Assembly (NCBI RefSeq): GCF_020382885.2
Contig: NC_058513.1
Span: forward strand, 6,215,408 to 6,279,407
Origin: Scatophagus argus
Lineage: Eukaryota; Chordata; Actinopteri; Scatophagidae
DNA: 64,000 nucleotides
Reading direction: 5' to 3'
In this document: one piece after another, positions 25,431-39,100 of the stretch
How the letters are laid out: every line of letters starts with the position of its first letter
How positions within the stretch are numbered: position 1 is the first letter of the stretch
The notes under the pieces: generated by a model
The model's input: only the letters and a program-made list of their open reading frames with translations
Told to the model about the DNA's origin: nothing
Database searches by the model: none
Translations under genes and position numbers: made by a program

Positions 25431-27381
25431 TTGCATTCACATACTTGGCCAATAGCTGATCTTGACAGAAAACATGGCTGATTCACCCACATGTTCAACA
25501 CGGCAGCACAGAAGATCTATATTGTCTGAAATGCTTCATGGTGGACACCCAAAATTAGTGTCACCAATTTAGTGTCTGACCAAATGTGAGTCATGGTCAC
25601 AATCTGCCCCCCTGTTCCTGAGTTATGGTGCTGAATTACAGACAGAAAACATTACAGTGCCACAGTGAAGTTGATGTTTTGATCTTTTGGATATAAAATG
25701 CCATCATTATTTTTATCTTTTGTGTAATTTAGCCTATGGATTCTCGAGTTATGGCTAAAAATGGTTAGCTTTGGGACAGACCTGAAACGTATTGCCTTCG
25801 GAGCCATAAGAAGAAACATTCTCATACATGTTCAGTGTAGCCAAATGGTTAGGGTAGTCAGTTAGTAGTGAGGCAAGTTTTTAGTCCTGGTGAAAATTTG
25901 ATTATGTGTTGGGCTGAAACTTTTATACCCTAAGTACCTTTCATAATTAACTCTATAACTATTTTCTATATTGGAGAATTACAACAGTTATTTGTAAAAT
26001 CTGATGAAGAGAAGGAAATTAAAATGATTTTCTCTTGAGATTAAAGAGATCCAGTGTGAAACTCTACATGTAAATTTACAGCTTTGGACTGACATTAAGG
26101 AGTAACACATTGTCAAATACAAATATCCACACCCCCGCTAACCTCAGGAGATCAGTATGTGATGGAACAAGCCGTGATGTGTTTGCCTGCATTGTTGAAC
26201 TGCATGGGAACACATGCTCAGTTCATGTTCTTGTTGCATTCACCCTCTAATAGCTGAGTAATCACATTTTGTATTTGTCCCACCTGTTACTGAGAGCCAC
26301 AAGTTCACACCTGTTCTGTAGGAACTGCTGCACAGTCACCTGGGAGATGCAGGAGATCACTGGGTAAACTAATTGTTTTTGATGTAAGTACGAGTATCCA
26401 AAGGGGGATTTCTCCATTCAGAAGGAAGTGCAACTGTGATTGCTTTTGTTTATGCTGGAATCACGCAGTCCTCCAGCTGCCCACTTGGAATGTCTTTCAG
26501 CTTGTTAGACTTTGGCCAGAAGATTGAATGTCATCTATATCAGCACCATGTTATGATGGCGGGGATCATTGTTGGACTAATGGCTTTATGGCAGTGGGCA
26601 TGAGGCTGTGATTTCAATCACAGCAGTGATTCATATAATGATTCACAGCTGAGGTCTACAGTAGCTTCTGATTGGTGGCCGCTCAGTACAGATGTCCTAT
26701 TATCCAGTAATCGTTCTTCCACTCCTGCTCAATGACTTCCCCTTGGCCCAAGAGACATTTTTTTCACATATATTATCATGTTAGAGAAGTGAACAGGGAA
26801 ATAAAGAAATAAAGACGATGACAGAGGAAAGCTACCAATTGAGGCCTTTATGTGGTCTCAGTGACACAGTAAGTTGTAGATTGGTACTGGATTTGTGCGC
26901 GCACCTTTAAAATGAAAAAAATCAACAGGAAAGCAAATGATCATTGCTTTTGTTAGCACTGCATATTAAAAAGGTCACCACTATAAAACTAGCTTTCATA
27001 GAAGATGGGGTGACGTCTTGTTTCTACTTACTGAAACAGTTAAGTGGGAAAACCCTTTTTACTCTCCAAATGCCTTCCTTTCCCCATAAACCCATTAACC
27101 AGCAACAACAGGACAAGTTGAGGCTTTGGCTTACTGGTCTGTGGCTTTCCCTCTGTTTGTGTTCCTCAGTTGTTCGATCTATCGGGCTTTCTCTGTCTGA
27201 CACTGTCTGCTATTATGTGGCCTCTCTTAACACTCTGTCTCTGCTAATTGAAGGCATACCGAACGTGTGCCTGTCTGAGTATAAGAAGAGAGCGTTTCCT
27301 TTGAGAAACCTAGCACCATCTTGTGGTGTACCACAGCTGCACTGCTGCTCTTACAAAACACAACTGAATTGCACTACAGAG

Positions 27382-27463
27382 GCTCCGGTAGCGCAGACGG
27401 TCTGTGCGCAGCACTTATAGGACAGCATCCAGCTGAGACTGTGAGTTTGATTTGTCAAGAGCA
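27382..27463 (+). pseudogene. Decayed tRNA-Ile(UAU) gene
   Basis: The 5' half reads GCTCCGGTAGCGCAGACGG and the anticodon loop CTTATAG keeps the TAT anticodon. It is followed by GACAG, as in the intron of the intact copy at 40704-40797, and then CTGTGAGTTTGA. The T stem and acceptor 3' strand (CAAGAGC instead of CTGGAGC) no longer pair, and about 12 bases are missing. It is therefore a relic inside rhbdf1 intron 1, about 0.5 kb before exon 2. Confidence 0.6.
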
Positions 27464-27973
27464 GTTAAATATATGAGATTATTTTGTATAAATCAGAGCC
27501 GACAGAACTTCATTCGTCATCTTTCAATGCACTGCTATTGCTTGTTACACGCATGGATTCCCAGCACTTCCAATTGGTTTTAGTCTTTCAAAGATAACCA
27601 GATTGCTTGACAACACAGGACTAAAGTGAGTTTCTAACACTGATGGCATCATCTTTCACTGTGCAATCAGCATTTACTTTGTAATGACTGGAGGATCAAG
27701 TGGCATGAAGCATCTGATCCACAGAGTTAAATTGGACAAGTTCAGTGTCCCTCTGCCTGGTGATACATGTTGTTTGAATAAGATGCTGTGGTTCCTGGCA
27801 GATGTGTGGCTGTAAACATTTGGATTACATTTGGATTGCTGTTGATTTTGTGCACATTCGGTTCAGCGCGTGCAATGACTCAACGTTGAGTTGGTCAGTT
27901 TTAGTTTTCGTGTTTTGACAGATGACTGTATGTGTTGTCTTACAAACCTATTTCCTTTGTTTGTGTCTTCCAG

Positions 27974-28001
27974 CTGGCAGGCGTAGAGGGAGCTAGTGAG
28001 C
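27974..28001 (+). other. rhbdf1: 5' UTR part of rhbdf1 exon 2
   Basis: A pyrimidine-rich acceptor (tgtcttccag) ends at 27973, and 28 untranslated bases precede ATG 28002. The start context gagcATGG (A at -3, G at +4) is favourable. Confidence 0.75.
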
Positions 28002-28396
28002 ATGGATGAGCCAGGCAGCAGGAACAGCAGCCTGCAGAGGAAAAAGCCCCCATGGCTCAAATTGGACATCCCAACCATCCAGCTTACACCAGACGACACA
28101 CCCACACACACTCAGGTGAAAATACGAGTCAGAATAATACAACTGTATTCCCAATAGCAGTTTAGACAAGTAGAAGAAATAATCAGTGTTACCAAAATTC
28201 TTTCTGAGTTGCTGAGTTTACTCAATGCTTGTGTGTGTGTGTGTGTGTGTGTTATAGCCAGTAAAGCGCCTGCGCAGTGTCAGCATGCCAGGGGAAAACC
28301 CCCAGACCTGTATCGCTGCTGTGGAGACATCCAACAACTACCTCAGACCTCCTTTGGAGAGACTGCCCTCCTTCACACAGTCCATCAAGAGGTCAG

Positions 28397-28453
<57 letters not shown>

Positions 28454-30098
28454 AGGACACATTCACAAGAGCTCTTCTTCCGTCTCAACTAATTTTCTCC
28501 AGCTGCTAATTTCTTTCAGCTTGTTGTGCACTTTCTAATTCTATTAATTCTTCTCTGCTAATAAATCTTTAACAAAACTAACTGAAGCTACAGCCTCCTT
28601 TCTGATTTAACACAAATTCATCTTGCTCTCTTTTCCTCTCTCTTCTCCTCCCTTTGCTTTTACCTTATCATCTGCTTTCCTCCTCCCCCCCACTGCCTGC
28701 CTGTCCTTCTTCTCTTCTTGCAACAATTTGCATTAAGTGAGAAAAGGGTGCGCTTCCAGCGGGTCAACACAGTTCCCCCAAAGGGCCAGAGGGGCCCAAG
28801 GAGGGTGTCAACCATCCGAAGGCGCTCCTGCATCCCCAAAATACTGACCCGACGGCGTTCATCTATACCCAAACAGATAATCAGGTACAGGCGAGGGAGG
28901 GAGGGGGTAACACCAGTCTGAAGCTGTTGAACGCCAGTGTTGACCAAACGGTGGGCCAGTCATTTCAAACCCACTGTACTTTATTTCAAATTCTAGGAAT
29001 CAGCCAGACGTGTCCAAAGATATATACGAGGCTCAAATGAGTCAATAAGATGTTTTTTCACATCCTAAAGCTTTTGAGTTATGCACAGAAGTCCTAATAG
29101 TCCTCTTTGTGCCACAGATGTGGTGCTTTGAATGATGTCTGCAATACATGAAGGCTGCACATAAGCTCTCCTCTCACACACGCGCTGTATCATTGTCAGT
29201 CCAGGTGGCATTCAGGACCACTTGTTTTGAGGCAGACAAAGTAATGCAATTACTCATACCGGCTATCTATGTACCTCACACAGCATGTGGACCACATGAA
29301 AGCAGCTCTTCCCACCACGTTGAATGTAAATGTTTGAACACGGCGACAAAACAAAAACCTTGAGACACTTCTTCAAAGGAGTGCATTAATGTCTTAACTT
29401 TGTCATGCCAAGGTTTACTTGCCCCGTGTGTGTGTGTATGTGTGAGAGAAACAGAATTAATGCGTTTGATGTTTATGAGAGAATTAATGGGATTGAGAGG
29501 AGGTTTGTTTGTGTGCATGACTTGCTGGAGGTTAGCTGAGGTGCCTCCTCCTCAAAAGAGTGCACAAATACGCGATAAATCTTTACTCTTCAAACAAAGT
29601 GTGTGTCAGTGTGTGATTTGCTGCAGACTTGTGGCTTGGAGGGTGACTGGAAGGACGCCCTGATGTTTGTTTATCCTGGGGGCAAAAGAAGAAAAAGCAA
29701 GTCATTTTTCAAGTTATGGAGCCATAAATTTTTTGAAAGATAAGGCCACAGATTTACATGGACAATAATTTATCTCAGTCATACTGATGCTTGTAACGAT
29801 AGGCGTTTGAACTGAACTTCACCCGCTCTTATATTAACTCTTCTCCTAAATGCTGACACAAATATACTGCTGTAATGCTTGTTCAAGCTAAATCCCTCTG
29901 GTGCTATCAGTCAGAGAGTGTGTGTGTGTGTGTGTGTGTCATGTCCAAGCATGTCCTAGTGCCCTTCCCTCCTTCCTCATGTGTATGGTGTCCTGTCTCT
30001 CCCTCCTTCTAATCTCCTATTTCCTGTGGAGCACTGGTGTGTTTGAGGTACAACTGGTGTTTAAACTGGTGTTTACACACACCCCTGCTCAACCAGGC

Positions 30099-30130
<32 letters not shown>

Positions 30131-33100
30131 GGAAGGGGAGCTCATTGAGATCGTTGGGGCTTTGGATGGGGGGAATATTCAGTCTGACAAGGACCAGAGC
30201 GGCTGTCTTCCTTGCCCAGTAGGTCACATCCTTTTATGCGAACTCTTGAGGAAGGATACTGGAAGGCTGACGCATTCACACACTCCCTCACACATACGCA
30301 GCCATATGGAAACTTGTGTTGTGTGCTGGAGACAGAGGGTCAGAAAGTTGAAGAGCCTCCCGCACATCAGTGTGCTGAATAACCAAGTCCAGCTGGTGGA
30401 AGCTGGAAGTCCTCTGTGGATGTCCTAACATCGGGGCACTTGCTGGAGGGCTCAGATTCCCAGCTGAATGAGGAGATCAACGCTGGCTTTTCCTCTAACG
30501 TTTGATTAACCAGGATCTCACTGAGTAGGACAGGGGTGTTACACAGAGTCTGGACATGTGGTGATCATCCTGTCTTGGCATAACAGTGGGTGTAAAAGGT
30601 ACTGCTGGCCTGGATATCAGAAAATCCCCTTATGGAGCCCTGTATGTGCAATCCGCGGAGGATCTGTTTGCGTTCGGAGGGTCAGGCTTTAGTACTGGTC
30701 AGGGGGTAAGCAGGGACAGTTTGTTGGTGGTGCCCATGATGAAGGCTATACAGCTACACAGTCCCTGTCCCGATTAGGTATGACCCAGACCCTGAACCCC
30801 TCCCGGAGCTCTCTGGACAGGTGAGTCCACTGTGATTTTGCTTAATGGGGCAAACAGGAGAAGAAGATGAGGAGAGGATTTTCTTAAAATAAAATATAAA
30901 ATTTAGCTGAAACTGGCAGCTCATATTGTAATAGCTCTTAGTTTGGGACTTATTTTTTAATTTATCTTCTAATTGCTAACATCTACACATAATACTATTT
31001 GCGGTGGGGAAGGTAGTATTTAGATACAAAGTTTGACATTTTGGGAATACAAAGATTTAGATCAGAAAGCTGATACCAATCTCTTGTCTGTTCAGAGAAT
31101 AGGAAGCTGCAGCCTGCAATTACTTAGCTTATCTTTGGTAAAGGGATGTGTGTGTGTGTGTGTGTGTTGGGGGGTTTCAGCTAGCCTGAAATCTGCCTAC
31201 AAGCAGCTAGAAAACTTTGTCTTATCTATGCAAAAACCGAAGTGCATAATGCTGCTAGGTGGATTTTGCTACTTTAGACAAAAAGTGTGAAAGTCCTGCA
31301 ATTTAATCCAAGTAAAGTTTAATATCAGTATTAGCAGTATTACAGCAGCAAAATGTACTTAAGGACACAATGCTGTAGGTGGTCAAGGTGGAGCTAATTT
31401 TAACTACTCATATATATTGTCTGATAGTGTAAAAATTCATTTTTTTAAATATATTTATTGTATTTTACAATGTTTTCTGTACTGTCTGGAACTGCAAAGT
31501 AAATAGAAACTGAAGCTGTTGGTTATTAAGTGAAGCGAAAAATTGCCTGTCAAAATAAATTGGAGCAGAATGGAAATTTTATTTTGGTTAATTTTTTTTT
31601 TATCAATTTTTATTACTTTTTATATTTTTTTTAATCAGAAACAGCACTGAAATGACCATTTCAACAAGACTTGACAAACAACAAGACAAAATGTTCTTGC
31701 AGGTTCAATTACTCCTAGTTTTCTTATAGAGAAGTAACACAAAAACTCTTCTGTTGTTGATGGATTTGCTCAACAAGTGTTGAGTCAATGCCTTTTATTG
31801 CCTTTATACTCTCTATTTGTTCTGTTCTCTGTTTGTTCAGTTATGGTAGTTGTTTAGATTGCCCCTTGGCCTTTTCTCCCTCACGAAGTGATTGCTGTCC
31901 AAACCTATAATTACAGCACAATCAGTACCTGCTTCATGTGTACCAGCCTTACCTTGAGGATATAAAAGCTAATTCATGTGGCTAAACCTCACTTTAATCT
32001 ATGATGGGTGATGGAATTATGCTGTCGTCAGTCATGAAATATTTCATTTATGGATTTATGTGGGCGAATATGACCTGCAGGCTTGTCAGTGCATGTGTGC
32101 ACACAGACAAATACCTGCTTACCTAAACAAACACACACAAACAAATGTCTTTCTGCAAACAGGCCTTGAATTCATTCATCTTCATTCATTCATTCATAAT
32201 GTGGGCTGGTGTTTGCACTGGTTTTACCATTTGCAGATCTTGATTGTTATCTGTAAGATTACCATAACTTATCTGTAATGTGTTTTTCAGTTATTTTCAT
32301 ATTCTGGCCTCCTTTGTTTACACCTCCTGCTCAGAGTGGCCCAGTCTGAAACCAAACCTGTGTTCTTTCTAAGTCTCTTGAGAGGCAACAATCAGCGCTG
32401 CACCACCCACTCCTTGCCCCTGTGCAGCCTTAAAAGGCTTCCCCAGCTGGCGTCTTTCTTGATGATGAGGCTTAAGTGTTTATTACTGAGCGCTCTGCTC
32501 TCCAAACAGTCTCCCCAGATTGGCCTCCCCCTCCTGCACATGGAGCCTGGAGTGCATGCACTGTTTTGTGGGGTAAAAAATGGAGCTTGATGCACACACC
32601 AAATGCACATTTGAGTTTAAATGAGGGACACCCACTGTTGAGTCAGACCTTCAGCCTATCGAGCAACATCTGCTTTACTGCTGACAGAACAGAGTGCAGT
32701 AGGTCGTGTAAGGACTGTTTTTCCTGCACCCACTCTAAGCTGCACATATACACAGAGAAAGATAAAGGGACTAAGAAGATGATGGAAAGAGGAAAATACT
32801 ACAGCAGAACTGAATTTGTAAGGATTTCTCCTGTGTGATATGTTACTATGTTATCCAAAAGACCTTTGTTTAATACACTGACCTGCTGTGACCTGATTAT
32901 AGTCCTCACTGTGTACTGCAGCTATAAAGATATCTTAGCAGTTTTCAATGTCAAATCACTTAACTCTCATCCAGAATAAATTTTAAGCTGAGTTGTGCTA
33001 ATTAGGTAAATGTAATTTAGTAAATTGTCTTGTTGTGTTGGAGAGAAAGGTCAGTTTCCATTCACCCTACATGCACCACATGTCTCTTTTTCTTTCTCAA

Positions 33101-36100
33101 CTTTCTGTCTTGCATTTGCAGTTACATTTGTTTTTATTAACTATATTTATATTAAATATACATTTAGGCTTTCTGTTTAATATTTGTGGTACAAAAGAAA
33201 AAGTGTGAGCCTCCATATTCAAAGAGTGCAAAACCAGATGCTCCGTTTTTCACTTTTATTATTCCCTTCATCATTATAGACACATAAGCAATCAAGAAAA
33301 GAACCAATTAACCCATCAACTAATCCGCAACAACCAGCTGCAATCAAACAACTAATGAGGATATTGTTCTACTAATAAGGAGGGATGTGGGGCTCAGTCT
33401 ATCAAAGGGTATTCAGTGTGGGCCTTTAACGTTAAAGCAGATTGTGGACATTGAAGCCCAGTCCATTGTCATGCAGTAAAACTTAGATGTTTTTTAAGAT
33501 AAGGTAGTGTTGTTTCCTTGGAGCAGTACAGTGAAATGAAAGCGTGACTAAATGTAACACTAGTAAAAACATTACGTCATCTGTGAACATTTATGCCTGA
33601 GTCACGCCAGATAGCTTTTCATCGGAAATGGTGGTTGTTTAACAATGAAGACAACAACTACAGTTAACCCATGCTTAACTTAACCTTTGTTTTTCTTGAG
33701 AGACTGCTAGCAGCAGAAACTACATAAAGTACATTTAAATGCACAATAGCATGTTGGCATGCTAGCATGCTCAACTAAGATGGTCGACATTTATACCTGC
33801 ATGCTGACATTAGCATTGCTGTCGACTCTTCGTCTTGCACACAAATTTAAAATTGATAATTATTTATTTTACGTAATGGTCAAATTTCAAGTCCTTCTAA
33901 TATGAGTCAAAACATTTCAGCCACTGTTACTGAAAATACTGAGTTGCTCTCTGTCATGAACTTTTCTAATATCTCACGCCTAAATCAAACAAATATATTC
34001 AGTTTTGACTTATTTACTAACTACAGCATCTTCTCTTCAGGGGCACAGCAGACTGGTTTGGGGTGAGCAAAGACAGCGACAACACCCAGCGATGGAGGAG
34101 GAAGAGCCTGCAGCACTGCAGCCATCTGTACGGGGGTCTAAAGGCACAGGTGATACGGGAGATGGAGTTACGCAGCCAAGACAACCTTTCCCTGGCCAGC
34201 ACTGAGACCCCTCCTCCCCTCTACCTCCCACCCCACCACCCCAGTCACCATCACTATGGCATACAGAGGGTAGGCCAGCTTCTGGGGCACATTAAAGGAA
34301 TAGAGGAAGCGATGGGACAGTTTTGAGACAAATTTTTATTCAGCCAATTTTTTCTCCTTCGCTCCATTTCACCATGTTAGTGCTTGCTTTACCTTTGTGC
34401 TCTGTCATCTTGCCCAGGGTTGGACTGATGGCTTTTTGAAGAATAATACACAGTATTAATAATGATAACAACAGTGACAATACATGATACTCTCTGTAAT
34501 CTGATCAAAATATACATTAAAATCACTTCCAGTTACTGATCAATATGTCATCGCACATCATCGTGAAGCCTAGGTTAGCCAATAAAACATAATGTTTATT
34601 ACTGGATCTTGAAAGTTGCTGAATAAAATTTGTCAAATATTAATTCTCTGTCATTAAAGCATTTTTTAGCTTTTCTTTGTTACATCAATCTAACCCTGGT
34701 TTAGATATGTGCTTTCCTGCTGTTCTGTAGTCTGTCACTGTGTTTACTGTTTGTGGCTTGGCAATTGAGTATGAAAAAGCTTTGAAGCAACAAATATGTG
34801 TGTGTGTGTGTGTGTTTGTGTATGCGTGCACAGATTGTAGACCCCCTGGCCCGGGGTCGTGCCTTCCGAATGGTAGAAGAGGTAGACGGCTTCAGTGTCC
34901 CGCAAACTCCCATCACGCCCGGCACCGCTTCCCTCTGCTCCTTTTCCAGCTCCCGCTCCGTACTCAACCGGTTGCCACGACGACGCAAACGGGAGTCTGT
35001 TGCAGTCATGAGTCTCAAAGCTGCAGCAGCTTTAATGAAGGTGCTTAATTTTTTGTTTAACTATTTTTTCAATCGCCAAATATTCTGTGCTTTGCAAAAC
35101 ATGTGCTTCACACTCTTCAGAGCTACTGCCAGCCCATGTTGTTCTCAAACTGACATTGTTTGTCTTTTCTAAACAATGTGAACACACATTAGGACCAGAT
35201 GTAACTGTGACCCACTAATACCCTTAATGGTTACAGCGCAAACAAACAGCAAACAGGAGTAAATCATGATCTTCAGTCTAATAGACTGTCATGTTTTTCT
35301 CTAAAAAGGAAATTGAACTCAGGATATATGAATGCTTTACATTTTTATGACATATTTTGTAACGAGTCTTCAAAAGACCAAGAATATAGTCAGCCTTAAA
35401 TTTACACATTTAAAAACTTTTAAAGAAACATGTATGTTTACATGTACAATCTTAAATCTCCATTATGTTATGTTTCTGTAAAAAGATTCCTAGGAAAAGT
35501 ACTGTTATATTCTGACGTATCCCTTTCTTCTGCAGATATGAATGGATGGGTTTGTAAGGATTTGTCTGTGCACTCGTTTGTGTTATGTAAAGCATGAGAT
35601 CAGCTTGTCTTATTGCAGATTAAGCTCATGCGGAATCTCTTACAGTCGAGTACAGATGAGTCTCTCAATCTGACCCTTTGGCTGCAGACGAACACATATA
35701 AAAGAATGGATGGAGGTTCAGTGAAAGTATCTGTTAGTGTGACTTGGGTAAAGGTTACTAGGGGAGTTTCACCAGCAGATGGTCAGTGATAATACACGTC
35801 GAATGCTCAGCCATTTGCTGGATTGCAGTCAGAATAGTCCAGAACTGCAGAGCTAATCCACAGACACACAAAGGTCACTGCTGCTATGTAACCGTCAGAC
35901 ACAATCATTAAGAAATTGCAGTTGGGGATTCCTCCAAACAAACTGTCAGGCCCAGGACATACTTAATGTGTTGGACACCTTCTGCCCTCTTCTACAATAC
36001 TGTAACTGATGATATGACTCTGTTTGTTAGGGCCGGACATTAGGTGACAGCACCTCTGGGCGGTGTCGCAGACGGAGTTTCATGCCTCCTAGTTTCTTTG

Positions 36101-39100
36101 ATGACGACACTCTGGACTTGCCTGATGAGCTGGACACGTCCTTCTTCACCAGAGTGAGCAGTGGACACACTTCCACTCAATGCCAAGCTTACCTTAAATT
36201 TGCTGTCACTTAAATTAACAATATCAAATTCAAAATGATCTCCACCTTTGTTCAAAGTGCTCAGTCAGATAAAATGTTTTTCGGGACATTCTTATTTGTT
36301 ATTGTACAGCTGTTATTAACAAATTTTGTTTAATTTAGTTTAATGGATTTTATTTAATTTAGAATTCAGAGAATTTACTTAGTTTATGTCTTTGTAGGAC
36401 GGCCTGCCGGATGAGTTGTCCAGCTACGCTGATGAAGTTTTTGAGACACCATCAGAGGCTGCCCTCAAACAGCTGGATGAGAGCGAGCTCACAGGAAGTG
36501 CGCTGGACAAGAATGAACTGGAGAGGACTCACCTCATGCTGTACGCTTTTTACAGCGTTATTTACATTCATACATGTACAATCTGACATGCTGCAGGGGA
36601 GAAAGTGCCATATTACATATTATACTGTCATGCTCTGACTGAAACATTCTCCATCTGGCACATTACTTTACAATGTTTTCTTCCCCAATCCAGGCCCTTA
36701 GAGCGAGGATGGAGGAAGGCAAAAGATGGCTCTGTGGTCCACCCTAAGGTGCGTCTGAAACAGGAAGTAGTGAGTGTCAACAGCCATGGCCAGCGGGGAC
36801 AGAGGATTGCGGTCCCCGTTAAGAAGCTGTTTGCCAGAGAGAAGAGGCCCTACGGGCTCGGCATGGTCGGTCGTCTCACAAACCGGACGTACCGCAAGCG
36901 CATTGACAGCTTTGTCAAAAGGCAGATTGAGGACATGGATGATCACAGGTAAGACAACAGATCTTGTTTTCTTCTGAGGATGACTGTCCTCTGATGTGAA
37001 ACTAAATAGAGTTTTGGCCAGTGCCCCAGTAAATAAAGCCATAAATTAAATTGTCCCTCTGTCCTCCTTAGGCCTTTTTTTACCTACTGGATCACATTTG
37101 TCCATTTGCTCATCACCGTTCTGGCTGTCACTATCTACGGTGTTGCCCCTTTCGGCTTCTCACAACATGAAACCGTTGACTCTGTGAGTGTATTTTACAT
37201 CTTTTATTATGATTAGATCAGATAGATTGGTATATTGTCAGTGAACTGGCGTTAAATTTCCTTGGAATATACTGTATATGACCCAACAATATTAGTAATG
37301 CTACTTTTTTATTTTTAGGTGTTAAGAAACAAGGGAGTTTATGAAAACGTTAAATTTGTGCAACAGCAAAACTTCTGGGTTGGTCCAAGTTCAGTAAGTA
37401 TTTTCTATCTCATAACCCATTCGTATGTATGCATCTGGAACCCTTGAAGGATGCTGTCGATGACGGGTCATGTAAACACGTGTGAGAGCTGGGCAGGTAA
37501 TTTAACCTCACCAAGCCATAACATCATCCCCCACTGTCATGCAGGAGGCACTGATCCACCTGGGAGCCAAGTTTTCCCCCTGCATGCGTCAAGACCAAGA
37601 GATTCACAAACTGATCCAGGAGAAGAGAGCGAGAGAGCGAGAATCGGGCTGCTGTGTGAGGAACGATCGCTCTGGCTGCCTGCAGACTTTACAAGAGGAA
37701 TGTTCGGTCAGTGGAACCAACAGTCACAAAGCCGACTGTGATGTGGCTCTTTAACTCGTATTTTATCATTACCTCTGTCAAGGAGGTCGTATATTTTTGG
37801 TTTGGTTTGTTGGTTTGTCTGTTTGTCAGCAGAATTATGGAAAAACTGCTGGCCCCATTTTTATGAAACTTGGTGGAAAGGTGTAGCATAGACTAAAGAA
37901 GAACCCATTCAATCCTGGATCACATACTATGTACTACGTACTCAGTATGTGTGTTGTTCACTATACTTTTGTGTGAGTCAACAGTGGTACGTGTGTTTTT
38001 GGACGTACTGCTCAGGGCATATCACATCACTTCTGTGCCAGCTGTACGCATGTAACTGTGGTAACCCAATTAGTTCATCGTTGGTAAGCCAACGATGAAC
38101 TAATTAAGTATAGGACACAGAGCAAAGTGAAACCTTATACCTATTAATGGCTTATTGAAGCGTTATTGACATGCCATCAGAGCTGCCTTGATTGTTGTCT
38201 GCCATTGTATCATGCAAAATGGGACTATGCTGAATAGAAATGTTGCACGTAGCATTCTTTTGTTGCAGTGCTTCTCAAATAGTGGGGGGGGGGCGCGTGT
38301 GACCCTGGGGAACATGCTTTTTTTTGCCGTACTAGAATAAAGTGTAATTGCACATCCACTACAGTAGTTGGCAGTGGCGCTCTCATTGTCAGAGTGTGCG
38401 CAGGGAGTATTAGCTCTATGGTGTAGCGGCTTTTTTGCACCGAGCAGGCGATATGAAGTGCAGTAAGCGAACCCTTAAGAGACAACATGAAGACATTTTT
38501 AACAGGGATGAGAAGAAAGGCGGAGAGAGACGAAGATAATGAGACAAAAGTAACTCACCCGAAAGCTAAGACGAGGAAATATGACGAAGCATATGTAGCG
38601 CTTGGCTTCACTGTGACTACAGTGGGAGACGAGGAAAGACCAGTGTGTTTACTGTCTAAAAATGTTGGCAGCGGACAGCATGAAGCCAAATAAATTAAGG
38701 CGCCACTTGAAGACATTACATCCCAATCATGCTGATAAGCCGCTGGAGTTATTTCAGCCAAAACGTGCCGAATATTGCCAACAATCATCCCGCTTTGTGA
38801 ATGCTACTTCAGTAAACCAGCGAGAATTGTTAGCATCCTATTATTACATATTATTAAATATTATTACATATTATTATTACTATTATTTATAGTCGCGGCG
38901 GGGGGGGGGGGCGCGAATTGTTTTCTACTTGCTGGGGGGGGGGGGGCGCAACAGAAAATAATTGAGAAGCACTGTTTTGTTGCATCATTTAGTTGTAGTC
39001 TCCAGAGAACAAGCAAAATGAATACAGAATAACAGATTTTTTTTCCATCCTTCTGTCTTCAGAGCACCCTGGCAGTGTGGGTGAAGTGGCCTCAGCACCC

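Noticed and set aside
29901..30428. 175-codon open frame on the + strand in rhbdf1 intron 4
   Set aside because: It runs through (TG)n and (AG)n arrays, which lack stops, and its translation is low-complexity ([12 protein letters not shown]). No splice sites or motifs support it.
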